This document shows positions 53,816 through 63,018 of a DNA stretch of 64,000 bases, one piece after another. Each line of letters starts with the position of its first letter. Positions within the stretch are counted from its first letter, which is position 1. Under the pieces are notes generated by a model. The model was given only the letters and a program-made list of their open reading frames with translations. It ran no database searches and was not told the DNA's origin. Made by a program: the position numbers and the translations under genes. The stretch spans positions 3,187,999 through 3,251,998 of the forward strand of contig NZ_CBDIIJ010000002.1 in NCBI RefSeq assembly GCF_965279675.1. Direction: 5' to 3'. Source of the DNA: Mucisphaera sp965279675. Lineage in GTDB: Bacteria; Planctomycetota; Phycisphaerae; Phycisphaerales; Phycisphaeraceae.

Positions 53816-54805
53816 CTAAGCCCCCGCCAGCCGCTTCACCACCGAAGCCATCGCCGGATCACCCACCACCAGCACATCCTCATCCGCCCAGGCCCGCACC
53901 TGCTCCACGTCCCGCGAGAGCTGCCTGACCAGCGCCTCCAGCCCATCAAACGCCTGCTGATCCCGCACCCACTTCACAAAACTCAGCGACACCCCGCGGC
54001 CATACACCTCGTCATCAAGACCCAGCAGATGCGCCTCGACCGTGACCTCTGAACCCTTGAACGTCGGCTTCACACCGACGCTGATCGCCGCCGGATACGC
54101 CTGCGTCTCGCCCTCGATCTCGGCCATCCCCGCGTAGACCCCATCCGCCGGCAGGATGAACGGACGCAGCGCCTCGGCGTCCAGATTGATCGTCGGAAAC
54201 CCGATCCCGCGTCCACGCTGCTCGCCCTTGACGATGGTCGATTCCAACGCAAAAGCCCGTCCCAGGACGCGCGTCGCATCCTCCACCCGCCCGTGCCCGA
54301 CCAGCCAGCGCGCCAGCGAACTCCCGGCCCGATGCACCATCCGATCGTGCAGCACCACCTCGACAGGCTCCACCACCCGCACCGCGAAACCGTGCGTTTC
54401 GCCAAGCGATCGCAGCAGGTCGAGATCGCCCTTGCGCTGATGACCGAACCGAAAATCCGGCCCCTCCACAAAGCCCGTCGGCCGGTACCGCTCGACCAGC
54501 CCCTCGATAAAGGCCTCGGCCTCCTGACCAAGCGTCTGCTCATCCGGCGTCAGAAACACCACCTCATCACACCCCGCGGCCCGGAGCCAGCGCTCCCGCT
54601 GCGTCCGCGAGGTCAGCCTCGGCGGGACGCGCTCGGGTGCCAGCCACGTCGCCGGATGCGGATCAAATGGCAGCGCCAGCACGCCGGCATCTGAGGCGTC
54701 GGCCATCGCTCTAGCTTCGCGCAGGATCGCCTTGTGCCCGAGGTGGACACCGTCGAAATTCCCGATCGAGATCACGTGGCGGCGAGCGCCTGACTCAGCT
54801 GGCAT
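53816..54805 (-). CDS. ribF: Bifunctional riboflavin kinase/FAD synthetase
   Basis: Phosphorylates riboflavin to FMN and adenylates FMN to FAD. The 329-residue protein has the FAD-synthetase domain (SIGNFDGVHLGHKAIL; FVEGPDFRFGHQRKGD) and the riboflavin-kinase domain with the GKGxxxG-type KGEQRGRGIGFPTINL loop and GVYAGMAEIEG. Length and order match the family. It begins three bases after the fcl stop, so translation may be coupled. Confidence 0.95.
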   Translation of the reverse strand: MPAESGARRHVISIGNFDGVHLGHKAILREARAMADASDAGVLALPFDPHPATWLAPERVPPRLTSRTQRERWLRAAGCDEVVFLTPDEQTLGQEAEAFIEGLVERYRPTGFVEGPDFRFGHQRKGDLDLLRSLGETHGFAVRVVEPVEVVLHDRMVHRAGSSLARWLVGHGRVEDATRVLGRAFALESTIVKGEQRGRGIGFPTINLDAEALRPFILPADGVYAGMAEIEGETQAYPAAISVGVKPTFKGSEVTVEAHLLGLDDEVYGRGVSLSFVKWVRDQQAFDGLEALVRQLSRDVEQVRAWADEDVLVVGDPAMASVVKRLAGA

Positions 54806-55800
54806 CCCTTAACCGTAAACGACCTCGCGGATCTCGTCCTGCTCCAGGAACCAGTCGATCGTCTGCTGGAGCCCGGTCTCCAGTTCGACGGCGGCCTTCC
54901 AGCCCAGCAGCTTCTCGGCCTTGGACGTATCCAGACACCGCCGGGGCTGGCCGTCGGGCTTGGTCGCGTCCCAGCGGATCTCGCCTTCAAAGCCAGTGAG
55001 TTTGACGACCAGTTCGACCAGGTCCTTGATCTTGATCTCCGAGCCCGTGCCGAGGTTGATGGGTGTCGGGTCATCCATCTTCTCGGTCGCAACAAGGATG
55101 CCCTCGGCGGCGTCATCGACGTACAGGAACTCTCGCGACGCAGAGCCCGTGCCCCAGCAGTCGATATGTGTGGCATTGTTGCGCTTGGCCTCGACACACT
55201 TGCGGATGAGCGCCGGGATGACGTGCGAAGTATGCAGGTCGAAGTTGTCGTGCGGGCCGAAAAGGTTGACCGGGACTATGACCGAACTGGCCAGACCGAA
55301 CTCTCTGCGGTAGCCATCGAGCATGACAAAGAGCGCCTTCTTGGCGACGCCGTAGGGCGCGTTGGTCTCTTCGGGATAGCCGTCCCAGATCGCGTCTTCG
55401 TTGAAGGGTACCTCGGCAAACTTGGGATAAGCACAGACGGTACCGGTCTGGACAAACTTCTTGAGCCCGCGCTGCCGGCCCTGCTCGATCAGGTGCAGGC
55501 CCATCGCGGCGTTGGCGAAGAAGAAGCGACCGGGGTGGTCGCGGTTGGCCCCGATCCCGCCGACTTCGGCGGCGAGGTGGATGACGACATCGGGCTTGGC
55601 CTGCTCGTACATCCGGACGACGTCGGCCTCGACGGTGAGGTCGAAGTCTTTGCGTCGGGGGACGAAGAGCCGGTCGTCGGTGACGCCTCGCTCTTTGAGT
55701 TTCTGGCAGACCGCGCGGCCGAGAAAACCGGCCCCGCCGGTGACCACAAAGCGGTCGGTGGTGAAGTTCATGGGGTGCTCCTTGGGCGGGGTAGTTTACG
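54600..55800. other. GC-skew sign change (replichore boundary)
   Basis: Left of this interval the plus strand is C-rich in genes of both strands (hand counts: 33 C to 5 G in 42601-42660, 23 to 13 in 49261-49320). Right of it the plus strand is G-rich in genes of both strands (24 G to 17 C in 57421-57480, 22 to 9 in 61141-61200). A negative-to-positive change along the plus strand is the pattern of a replication origin. The change lies across the end of ribF and through fcl. Confidence 0.7.
54809..55771 (-). CDS. fcl: GDP-L-fucose synthase
   Basis: Epimerises and reduces GDP-4-keto-6-deoxymannose to GDP-L-fucose with NADPH. The 320-residue SDR protein has VTGGAGFLGRAVCQKL, the active-site YGVAKKAL (Tyr and Lys), LFGPHDNFDLHTSHVIPALI and ASREFLYVDDAAEG, all typical. 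It follows an AAGGAG site seven bases before the ATG. gmd, which makes its substrate, is at 59.7-60.8 kb on the same strand but in another unit. ribF follows after three bases. Confidence 0.93.
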   Translation of the reverse strand: MNFTTDRFVVTGGAGFLGRAVCQKLKERGVTDDRLFVPRRKDFDLTVEADVVRMYEQAKPDVVIHLAAEVGGIGANRDHPGRFFFANAAMGLHLIEQGRQRGLKKFVQTGTVCAYPKFAEVPFNEDAIWDGYPEETNAPYGVAKKALFVMLDGYRREFGLASSVIVPVNLFGPHDNFDLHTSHVIPALIRKCVEAKRNNATHIDCWGTGSASREFLYVDDAAEGILVATEKMDDPTPINLGTGSEIKIKDLVELVVKLTGFEGEIRWDATKPDGQPRRCLDTSKAEKLLGWKAAVELETGLQQTIDWFLEQDEIREVVYG

Positions 55801-56105
55801 GGATGCGGGCGGCTGGTCGGGGCGCGCACAATCTGACCGATTCTCGGGATTTGGGTGGTTATGCGGGTCTTTAAGGGGAGAATCGGGTCGATTCGCGGCC
55901 GGCTTTGGTCGGAAACGGCTCGTTATGGGCGGGATTCGGTTCGTTTGATGCCGGGTTGTGCGCAGGATGGTCGGGTTTGTGCGCGGGGATGGTATCAGAC
56001 CTTGAAAACTGCGTTTATACGTACTTCTGCGTTCATAGGGACAGCCGCCCTGACACAGGTCGACTCGAACACAAAAGGGTTTAGGGAGGTGAGGTCGTTG
56101 TTGTG
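55772..56105. other. Gene-free region upstream of fcl
   Basis: 334 bases without a gene, between two minus-strand units. It carries a nine-base inverted repeat CCGATTCTC (55837-55845) and GAGAATCGG (55878-55886) and several short GGGATT/CGATTC repeats. No DnaA box of good quality, tRNA or clear promoter was seen. It probably holds the fcl promoter. Confidence 0.5.
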
Positions 56106-56855
56106 TTATCGCAGCGCTTCTTCCAGCATCAGCGCGGCGTTGGTGTTTTCGTCGCGGTATTTGATGATGATGGGGCAGTTGAGGGTGAGGCCGTGGGATT
56201 TGGCCCAGTCGGATTTGGCGGGGCGGGAGCCGGGGACGACGACGGCGTACTCGGGGACTTCGCCCTGGTGGGTGGTTTCGTGGACGGTGTCGTAGATGGT
56301 GACGGCTTTGGAGAGGTGGACGCCTGGGGCGAGGACGGCTCCGCGGCGGACGATGACGCCTTCGACGACGGCGGCCTGGGTGCCGATGAAGGCGTCGTCT
56401 TCGATGATGACGGGTCGGTTGCCGATGGGTTCGAGGACGCCGCCTAGCTGGGCTCCGGCGGAGAGGTGAACGCGTTTGCCGACCTGAGCGCAGGAGCCGA
56501 CGAGGCTGTGGCTGTCGATCATGGTGTTCTGGTCGACGAACGCGCCGATGTTGACCCAGGCGGGCGGACAGACGACGACGCCTTGGGCGAGATGGGCGCC
56601 GGCGCGGACGGCGGAGCCGCCCGGGATCAGGCGGACGCCGGCGTCGACGCGGAAGCGTCGGGGGGCGAGGTCGGCCTTGTCGACGGTGCCGGCTTCGAAG
56701 GCGGCGAGGTCGGATGTGGCGAAAACCTGCAAGATGCGTTGTTTGACCTGCCCGTTGACGTGCCAGGTCCTGTCGTCGTGACGTTCGGCGACGCGTAGGG
56801 TGCCGGCTTCGAGTTGGGCGAGGAAGTCGGCGTTGGTGAGGTCTTCAAGCGGCAA
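56106..56855 (-). CDS. dapD: Tetrahydrodipicolinate N-succinyltransferase
   Basis: Succinylates tetrahydrodipicolinate in the lysine/diaminopimelate pathway. The protein is a left-handed beta-helix of hexapeptide repeats: VNIGAFVDQNTMIDSHSLVG, VIIEDDAFIGTQAAVVEGV, GAVLAPGVHLSKAVTIYD. I chose the TTG at 56855-56853, because GAGGAG (56868-56863) lies seven bases upstream, giving 249 residues; the frame is open to a start at 56882. The TTG lies inside the last codons of dapA (11-base overlap), so translation of the two is coupled. It is last in dapB-dapA-dapD. Confidence 0.88.
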   Translation of the reverse strand: MPLEDLTNADFLAQLEAGTLRVAERHDDRTWHVNGQVKQRILQVFATSDLAAFEAGTVDKADLAPRRFRVDAGVRLIPGGSAVRAGAHLAQGVVVCPPAWVNIGAFVDQNTMIDSHSLVGSCAQVGKRVHLSAGAQLGGVLEPIGNRPVIIEDDAFIGTQAAVVEGVIVRRGAVLAPGVHLSKAVTIYDTVHETTHQGEVPEYAVVVPGSRPAKSDWAKSHGLTLNCPIIIKYRDENTNAALMLEEALR

Positions 56856-57726
56856 GGGTGGTCTCCTCGATCTGGCTGGCACAGGAGAGTAGCGGCTGGA
56901 GGGTGTCCAGGTCGTCGGGGTGGAGGGGTGGGCGGAGGGCGCTGCTGGGGATGTGGCCGAGGGCGTGCATGGCGCGCTTGGCGGGGACGGGGTTGGAGGC
57001 GCGGAAGAGCTCGGCGATGGCGGCGGTCCAGAGGTTTTGTTCTTCCTCAGTGAGGGTGCCGTCCATGCAGCTTCGTGCGTAGTCGGCGGTGGCCTGCGGC
57101 CAGAGGTTGGCGGCGACGGACACCAAACCCTGGGCTCCGCGTGTGCCCAGGGCTGGCATCATGTCGTCGTTGCCTGAGTAGAGGGCGACGCCTGTGGGGA
57201 GGAACTCGTCGAAGCGTTCGAGGGAGCCGGAGGCTTCCTTGATGGACCAGCAGTTGGGGTGGTCGGCGAGTTGGTGGACGGCCTGTGGGGAGAGTGCGAC
57301 GCCTGAGCGGGAGGGGACGTTGTAGAGCATGCAGGGCCGGCCGGCGGCGTCGAGGAGGCTGCGGAACCAGTGGGTCTGGCCGTGCGTGCCGGGCCTGGTG
57401 TAGCAGGGTGTGGGCAGGAGGAGGGCGTCGACCTCGGTGCCGCGGAGCCATTCGACGCAGCTGAGGGTTTCGGCGAACTGGTAGCCGGGAACGCCGACCA
57501 TGATGGGGACGGTGAGGCCGAGGGTGGTGGACCAGCGGATGATCTGCCGCTTTTCTTCGGAGGTGAGGGACGCGCCTTCGCCGGTGGTGCCGAGGAGGAG
57601 GATGCCGTTGCCGGCGGCTTCCTGACGGCGGAGGGTGTGCTCGAAGGCGTCGTAGTCGATGTGGCGGGCGTCATCGGTGAGTGGGGTGATGCAGGCGGTC
57701 CAGACGATGGTTTCGTGAACGTTCAT
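56845..57726 (-). CDS. dapA: 4-hydroxy-tetrahydrodipicolinate synthase
   Basis: Condenses pyruvate with aspartate semialdehyde, the first lysine-specific step. The 293-residue class I aldolase has GTTGEGASLTSEEK, LLPTPCYTRPG, the catalytic Tyr in MLYNVPSRSG and the Schiff-base Lys in WSIKEASGS. Its stop overlaps dapD. dapB lies 18 bases upstream on the same strand. Its substrate comes from asd at 14.4 kb. Confidence 0.96.
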   Translation of the reverse strand: MNVHETIVWTACITPLTDDARHIDYDAFEHTLRRQEAAGNGILLLGTTGEGASLTSEEKRQIIRWSTTLGLTVPIMVGVPGYQFAETLSCVEWLRGTEVDALLLPTPCYTRPGTHGQTHWFRSLLDAAGRPCMLYNVPSRSGVALSPQAVHQLADHPNCWSIKEASGSLERFDEFLPTGVALYSGNDDMMPALGTRGAQGLVSVAANLWPQATADYARSCMDGTLTEEEQNLWTAAIAELFRASNPVPAKRAMHALGHIPSSALRPPLHPDDLDTLQPLLSCASQIEETTLAA

Positions 57727-57744
57727 GGTTGGTTTCCTTTGTTT

Positions 57745-58452
57745 TCAGGCGTTTGTGGTTGGTGTGGTTAGTTGTCGGGTGAGCAGGTCTTCGAAACGGT
57801 GAAGGCCCGGCGGGGTGTCGGGCAGGAGGTGTTGGGCGGCCCAGACGGCGCCGCGGGCGAAGATGGATCGGTCGGTGACGTTGTGGCTGAGGGTGAGTTG
57901 TTCGCCGGGGAGGTCGAGGGTCAGGCGGTGTTGTCCGGCGACGTCGCCTTCGCGGTCGGAGGTGACGGGGAGGTTGGGGTCGGCGAAGGCGTCGCGGAGT
58001 TTGAGGGCGGACCCGCTTGGCTTGTCTTTCTTGTGGATGTGGTGGGTTTCGTGGATGGCGGCGGTGGCGGTGGCGAAGGCTTCGGGCTGGGTCCGGGTGA
58101 TGTGGCCGAGCTGTGCGGCGAGGAGGTAGAGCAGGTTCATGCCGATGCTGAAATTGCTGGCGGTGATCCAGGGGGTGTCGGCGGCGGTGAGTCGGTCGTG
58201 GAGATTGTGGGGCCAGCTGACGGCAGTGGTGCCGATGACGGCGGGGCAGCGGCGGTGGATGAGCGGGTCGATGTAGCCGTACATGGCGTCGGGCGGGAGG
58301 AAGATGATGGCGGCATCGGCTTGGGCGATGAGGGCGTCGGTCTGCGTGGTCGTGCTGTCGATCGTCGTGAGGTTGATGGGATCGACGAAGGAGGGGACGT
58401 GGCGGCCTGTCTTGCCGGGGCCGATGAGCAGGAGGTGGTGGATGGAGCGCAC
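57745..58452 (-). CDS. dapB: 4-hydroxy-tetrahydrodipicolinate reductase
   Basis: Reduces the DapA product with NAD(P)H. The protein is 235 residues, a little short, because the N-terminal nucleotide fold is compressed: LLLIGPGKTGRHVPSF replaces the usual GxxGRMG loop. The catalytic segment ETHHIHKKDKPSGSALKLRD and ASNFSIGMNLLYLLAA are intact. The start is a GTG at 58452. It heads the dapB-dapA-dapD operon; a short Lys-containing mini-ORF lies upstream (58559-58618). Confidence 0.9.
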   Translation of the reverse strand: MRSIHHLLLIGPGKTGRHVPSFVDPINLTTIDSTTTQTDALIAQADAAIIFLPPDAMYGYIDPLIHRRCPAVIGTTAVSWPHNLHDRLTAADTPWITASNFSIGMNLLYLLAAQLGHITRTQPEAFATATAAIHETHHIHKKDKPSGSALKLRDAFADPNLPVTSDREGDVAGQHRLTLDLPGEQLTLSHNVTDRSIFARGAVWAAQHLLPDTPPGLHRFEDLLTRQLTTPTTNA

Positions 58453-58718
58453 GGGGCTTTCCTTCGGGGTGAGCCGGTGGATGCTGATGGCATCGCGCTG
58501 GCGGTGGGTTTTGGATGTGGTTGGGATGAACAGCGGGAGCCGCAGGACGCGGCGTGGATCAGGCGCGTTTGGACGCGGGTTTGGAAACGCGTTTGGATGG
58601 GCTGTTCATGGAGATCATGTCGGGCAGAGCCTAGCGGGGGCTTGAGAGATGGCAAGGCGGTTTGCGGCAGTTTTCTGGAAATCCCTTGGTGTTCTAGAAG
58701 TCTTCGTTGGTTCCGGAT

Positions 58719-59732
58719 TCAGCGGATCCAGCGGTAGAGGTAGGCGAGGAGGGAGCCGGAGGTGCGGGTGCGGAGTTGGCGGAGGGTGCGGAAGGCCCAG
58801 AAGGGGATGCGGAGGATGGAGGCGGTGATGGCGAGCGGGGCAAAGGGGGTGCGGCGGAGGTCGAGGCCGTGTTTGCGGATCTCGCGACCGGCGAGGCGGT
58901 TCATCCAGAAGATGTCGGCGGGGTCGAGTTCGGGGGCGGGGTTGCCCTCGAAGCTGGAGTTGTCGGGCGGGACGTTGTTGGTGAGGTCGGTGGGGGTGAC
59001 GCCGAGTAATTGCTGGATCTGGTTGAGGATGGCGGTTTCGCTGGTTTTGAGTTCGTGGGTCCAGACTTCGAGGGACCGGGCGTTGGGGTTGGCTTTGAGG
59101 GAGGCGGCGGAGCGGATGAAGCCGCGCCAGACGAGGGCGCAGGCGATGGGGTGGTAGCCTTTTTTGAAGTCTTCGCGGGCCTTGTCGGAGATCTGGCCGC
59201 CCTGGTGTTTGTAGGAGCGCATGAACTCGTAGGGGGTGCGGAGCATGACGATGAATTTGGCGGCTGGGTAGCCGGCGGTGATGCGCTCGTGCCAGTTGAT
59301 GTGGTGGGGGGTTTTTTCGACGGCGAGGGATTTGCCTTCGGACTGGCAGGCGGCGTCGGCGATGATCTGAAAGAGGTCGTGTGGGGTGATGGGGGTGGGG
59401 GCGTCGAGCATGGCGGTGCGGACGGCGTCGATGAGGGGCCCGCCGAAGCCGTCTTCGTTGAGGCCACTGAGTGAGCCGGGCTTGTGGCCGTGGGGTCCCC
59501 AGCGGCCGTTGGTGCGGGCGCTGGCGAGGTGTTCGACCTGCTCGCGGTTGTAGCCCTGGGGCGAGGCGGGTTCGAGGTAAGAGCGTCCCCAGTACATGGA
59601 CTCGCCGAAGGAGCAGATGTCGGGGTGGGTGTTGAGGACGCGGGAGAGCCAGGTGGTCCCGCCTCGGGACGTGCCGACGATGAAGGCGGGTTGTCGTGAG
59701 GCGGGCGGGGTGTCGTTGGCTGGCGCGTCCAT
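58719..59732 (-). CDS. Sulfotransferase family protein
   Basis: A 337-residue PAPS-dependent sulfotransferase. The 5'-phosphosulfate loop is FIVGTSRGGTTWLSRVLNTH, and the 3'-phosphate-binding region is KFIVMLRTPYEFMRSYKHQG. The C-terminus is basic and hydrophobic (RIPFWAFRTLRQLR), suggesting membrane contact. The acceptor is unknown; the gene lies 12 bases after gmd on the same strand, so sulfation of a fucose-containing glycan is a natural guess. Confidence 0.85.
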   Translation of the reverse strand: MDAPANDTPPASRQPAFIVGTSRGGTTWLSRVLNTHPDICSFGESMYWGRSYLEPASPQGYNREQVEHLASARTNGRWGPHGHKPGSLSGLNEDGFGGPLIDAVRTAMLDAPTPITPHDLFQIIADAACQSEGKSLAVEKTPHHINWHERITAGYPAAKFIVMLRTPYEFMRSYKHQGGQISDKAREDFKKGYHPIACALVWRGFIRSAASLKANPNARSLEVWTHELKTSETAILNQIQQLLGVTPTDLTNNVPPDNSSFEGNPAPELDPADIFWMNRLAGREIRKHGLDLRRTPFAPLAITASILRIPFWAFRTLRQLRTRTSGSLLAYLYRWIR

Positions 59733-59744
59733 GCCGCGTATGGC

Positions 59745-60809
<1,065 letters not shown>

Positions 60810-61047
60810 TTTGTAGCTCCAGGCGGTTGCACCACACCCGCATCGTTGCAGGTCTTACTTGGGTTTACATCGAATCACGGGTGGTGTGACTTGATGGCGT
60901 CCTGATGAGGGGAGGCAGTATAACCGGGGGGTGGACGGGGATCGCTGGGTTGTACGTTGTTCGGAGCGGCCGGGTTCGGGCAGGGGGCCTAGGATGGGCG
61001 GTGTGTTTATTGGGTGTTTTCGGACCTCGATTAGGGAGCTTTGAACG

Positions 61048-61557
61048 ATGGCCACGAAGGTTGAGCGAGTGGGTGCGGATCAGACCAAGCCGTTGACGGA
61101 TCCGGGGAAGAAGGCTCCGGCGCTGACGCTTAGGGACGAGTCGGGCAAGGCGCATAAGCTGAGTGATTATGCGGGGAAGTGGGTGGTGCTTTACTTCTAT
61201 CCGAAGGATGACACGTCGGGGTGCACGAAACAGGCTTGTCAGTTCCGGGATGGGCTGCCGGCGTTCAAGAAGAGTAAGGCAGTGATTCTTGGGGTGAGCC
61301 CGGATGATGAGACGTCGCACACCAAGTTCATCGCGAAGCATGATCTGAATTTCCCGCTTCTGGCGGATCCGGATGCGTCGATCTGTGCGAAGTATGGCGT
61401 GTGGCAGGAAAAGAGCATGTACGGGAAGAAGTACATGGGCGTGGTGCGGACGACGTATCTGATTAACCCGGAGGGGAAGGTCGCGGAGCGGTGGGACAAG
61501 GTGAAGGTGCCTGGCCACGCGGATGAGGTGCTGGCCAAACTCAAAGACCTCTCCTAA
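61048..61557 (+). CDS. bcp: Thioredoxin-dependent thiol peroxidase (Bcp-type peroxiredoxin)
   Basis: Reduces peroxides in the cytosol with thioredoxin. The 169-residue protein has the peroxidatic cysteine and a second one five residues on in DTSGCTKQACQFRDG, preceded by VVLYFYPKDD, and the GVVRTTYLINPEGKV strand. A 20-residue N-terminal extension is longer than usual, so a start further in is possible, but GGGAG lies upstream of the chosen start. It stands alone. Confidence 0.93.
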   Translation: MATKVERVGADQTKPLTDPGKKAPALTLRDESGKAHKLSDYAGKWVVLYFYPKDDTSGCTKQACQFRDGLPAFKKSKAVILGVSPDDETSHTKFIAKHDLNFPLLADPDASICAKYGVWQEKSMYGKKYMGVVRTTYLINPEGKVAERWDKVKVPGHADEVLAKLKDLS

Positions 61558-61584
61558 CCCCCCCGCCCCCTTCTCGCCATCCCG

Positions 61585-61599
61585 CCCCCCCCCCCCCCC
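61585..61599 (+). repeat. Homopolymeric C tract (15 bases)
   Basis: Fifteen consecutive C, 28 bases after the bcp stop, in a spacer of 255 bases with no gene. Tracts of this length are prone to slippage in replication and to sequencing error. Confidence 0.9.
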
Positions 61600-61812
61600 G
61601 CTGCCTCCGTAGTGGGCTGGCGGTTGCTGGCTGGTGTTGTTTGGCTTGGGTGGCAAGTGGTGGTGTGGTCTGTGGCTATGGCGCAGATCAGACCTGGTCG
61701 GTTTTTTGTGTTGGGATTTGGGCTGAAGACCGATAACTGGTTATACGGTTGATGTTGGGTGGGGTTTTGCGGCCGTGTTTTTATGAACCAAGCAGACATG
61801 GAGGTCATCACG

Positions 61813-62088
61813 ATGGCACGTAAGCGAACTGGTGTGGCGGCTCGGCGGACGGTTGGAGAGGCGAAGGCGGCGGTGAAGGCGGTGGTCAAGACGGCCAAGG
61901 CGGCGAGCAAGGCGGCCTCGAAGCAGCGGACGGCCAAGCAGGCGGCTCCAGCCGAGGTCAAGCTGACGCTGACGCACGATGACATCGCGAACCGGGCTTA
62001 CTTCATCTGGCTGGCTCAAGGCAAGCCGGCGGGTCGTGAGTTTGAGAACTGGGCGGCGGCGGAGCGTGAGCTGAAGCAGTCGGCCTGA
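61813..62088 (+). CDS. DUF2934 protein with histone-like Lys/Ala-rich N-terminus
   Basis: A 91-residue protein. The N-terminal half is strongly basic and Ala-rich (AKAAVKAVVKTAKAASKAAS), like the tails of histone H1-type proteins; the C-terminal part matches the DUF2934 helix-rich motif (DDIANRAYFIWLAQGKPAGR, then ENWAAAERELK). The ATG at 61813 has GGAGG eight bases upstream (61800-61804). Function unknown; DNA binding by the basic half is plausible. Confidence 0.75.
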   Translation: MARKRTGVAARRTVGEAKAAVKAVVKTAKAASKAASKQRTAKQAAPAEVKLTLTHDDIANRAYFIWLAQGKPAGREFENWAAAERELKQSA

Positions 62089-62098
62089 GGCTCGCTGG

Positions 62099-62856
62099 TT
62101 AGATCGCCTTGGCTGGGGGTGTGGTGTCGAAGCGTTCTTCGTGGACTTCGACAGTGCCGTCGTCGTGGGCGGTGGCGATGTCGAGGTCTTCGAGGGCTCG
62201 GAGGGCGGCGGCCTGTTCGGCCTGCTTTTTGGTGTTGGCCCAGGCGGATGGGTATCGGCGTCCGCCTAGTTCGACGCAGACTTCGAAGGCTTTGGCGTGA
62301 TCGGGTCCTTTTTCGTCGAGGAGGATGTAGGCGGGGTTGCCGGGCTGGTGGCGCTGGGCGTAGTTCTGGAGGACGCTTTTGTAGTTTTTCCTGGTGGGCG
62401 GACTGGGTGGCGTCTTCGAGAATGCCGGTCATGGTGCGGAGAATAAAGGCGCGGGCGGCATCGAAGCCGGCGTCGAGATAGATGGCGGCGATGACGGCTT
62501 CGTACACGGCGGCGGCGATGGAGGCGGGGAGGGTGCGTCCGGCGGACATGCCTTTGCCGAGGGCGAGGCGTTGGGGGAGGCCGAGTTCCTTGCTGACTTT
62601 GGCGCAGGCTCTGCGGCTGACGACGGTGCCTCTTGATTTTGGTGAGCTCGCCTTCCTGTTCGGAGGGGAGTTCGTGGAAGAGGTATTCGCAGACGACCTG
62701 ACCGAGGACGGCGTCGCCAAGGAACTCGAGTCGTTCATTGCTGGTGAGGCGATCGCCCGTGCTGGAGGCGTGGGTCATGGCGCGTTCGAGCAGCGCGGGG
62801 TCCTGGAACGTGTGCTGGAGGATCTGCTGGCAGGCTAAGAGGTTGTCTTGATCCAT
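62099..62856 (-). pseudogene. rnc: Ribonuclease III, interrupted by two single-base frame changes
   Basis: The gene would encode a normal 251-residue dsRNA-specific endonuclease if two extra bases are removed. Frame 1 gives the nuclease signature ERLEFLGDAVLGQVVCEYLF up to GELTKIK; a +1 change near 62627-62640 (in AAAATCAAGAGG) leads to VVSRRACAKVSKELGL and SIAAAVYEAVIAAIYLDAGF; a second +1 change in a five-A run (62385-62389) leads to the dsRNA-binding domain (NYKSVLQNYAQRH, then ILLDEKGPDHAKAFEVCVEL). Every domain is otherwise intact, so sequencing error in homopolymers is more likely than true decay. Confidence 0.75.
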
Positions 62857-63018
62857 ACTGCTGGGAATCTGAGTCCTTGTTTTGGTCTTGCAGGCCTTCT
62901 AGCTGAGAGGCTGGGAAACTCGGGTCAGACAGACTCTAGCCTTTGAATGGGTGGTTATGCCTTGTTTGTGTTTACGGCGGGGTTTGCCGGGTCCTGCGCT
63001 GAGGGATAGGCTTAACGT

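Noticed and set aside
55772..56105. This spacer as the replication origin itself
   Set aside because: It lies at the skew change but has no good DnaA box and is GC-rich; kept only as an alternative to 52.1-52.7 kb.
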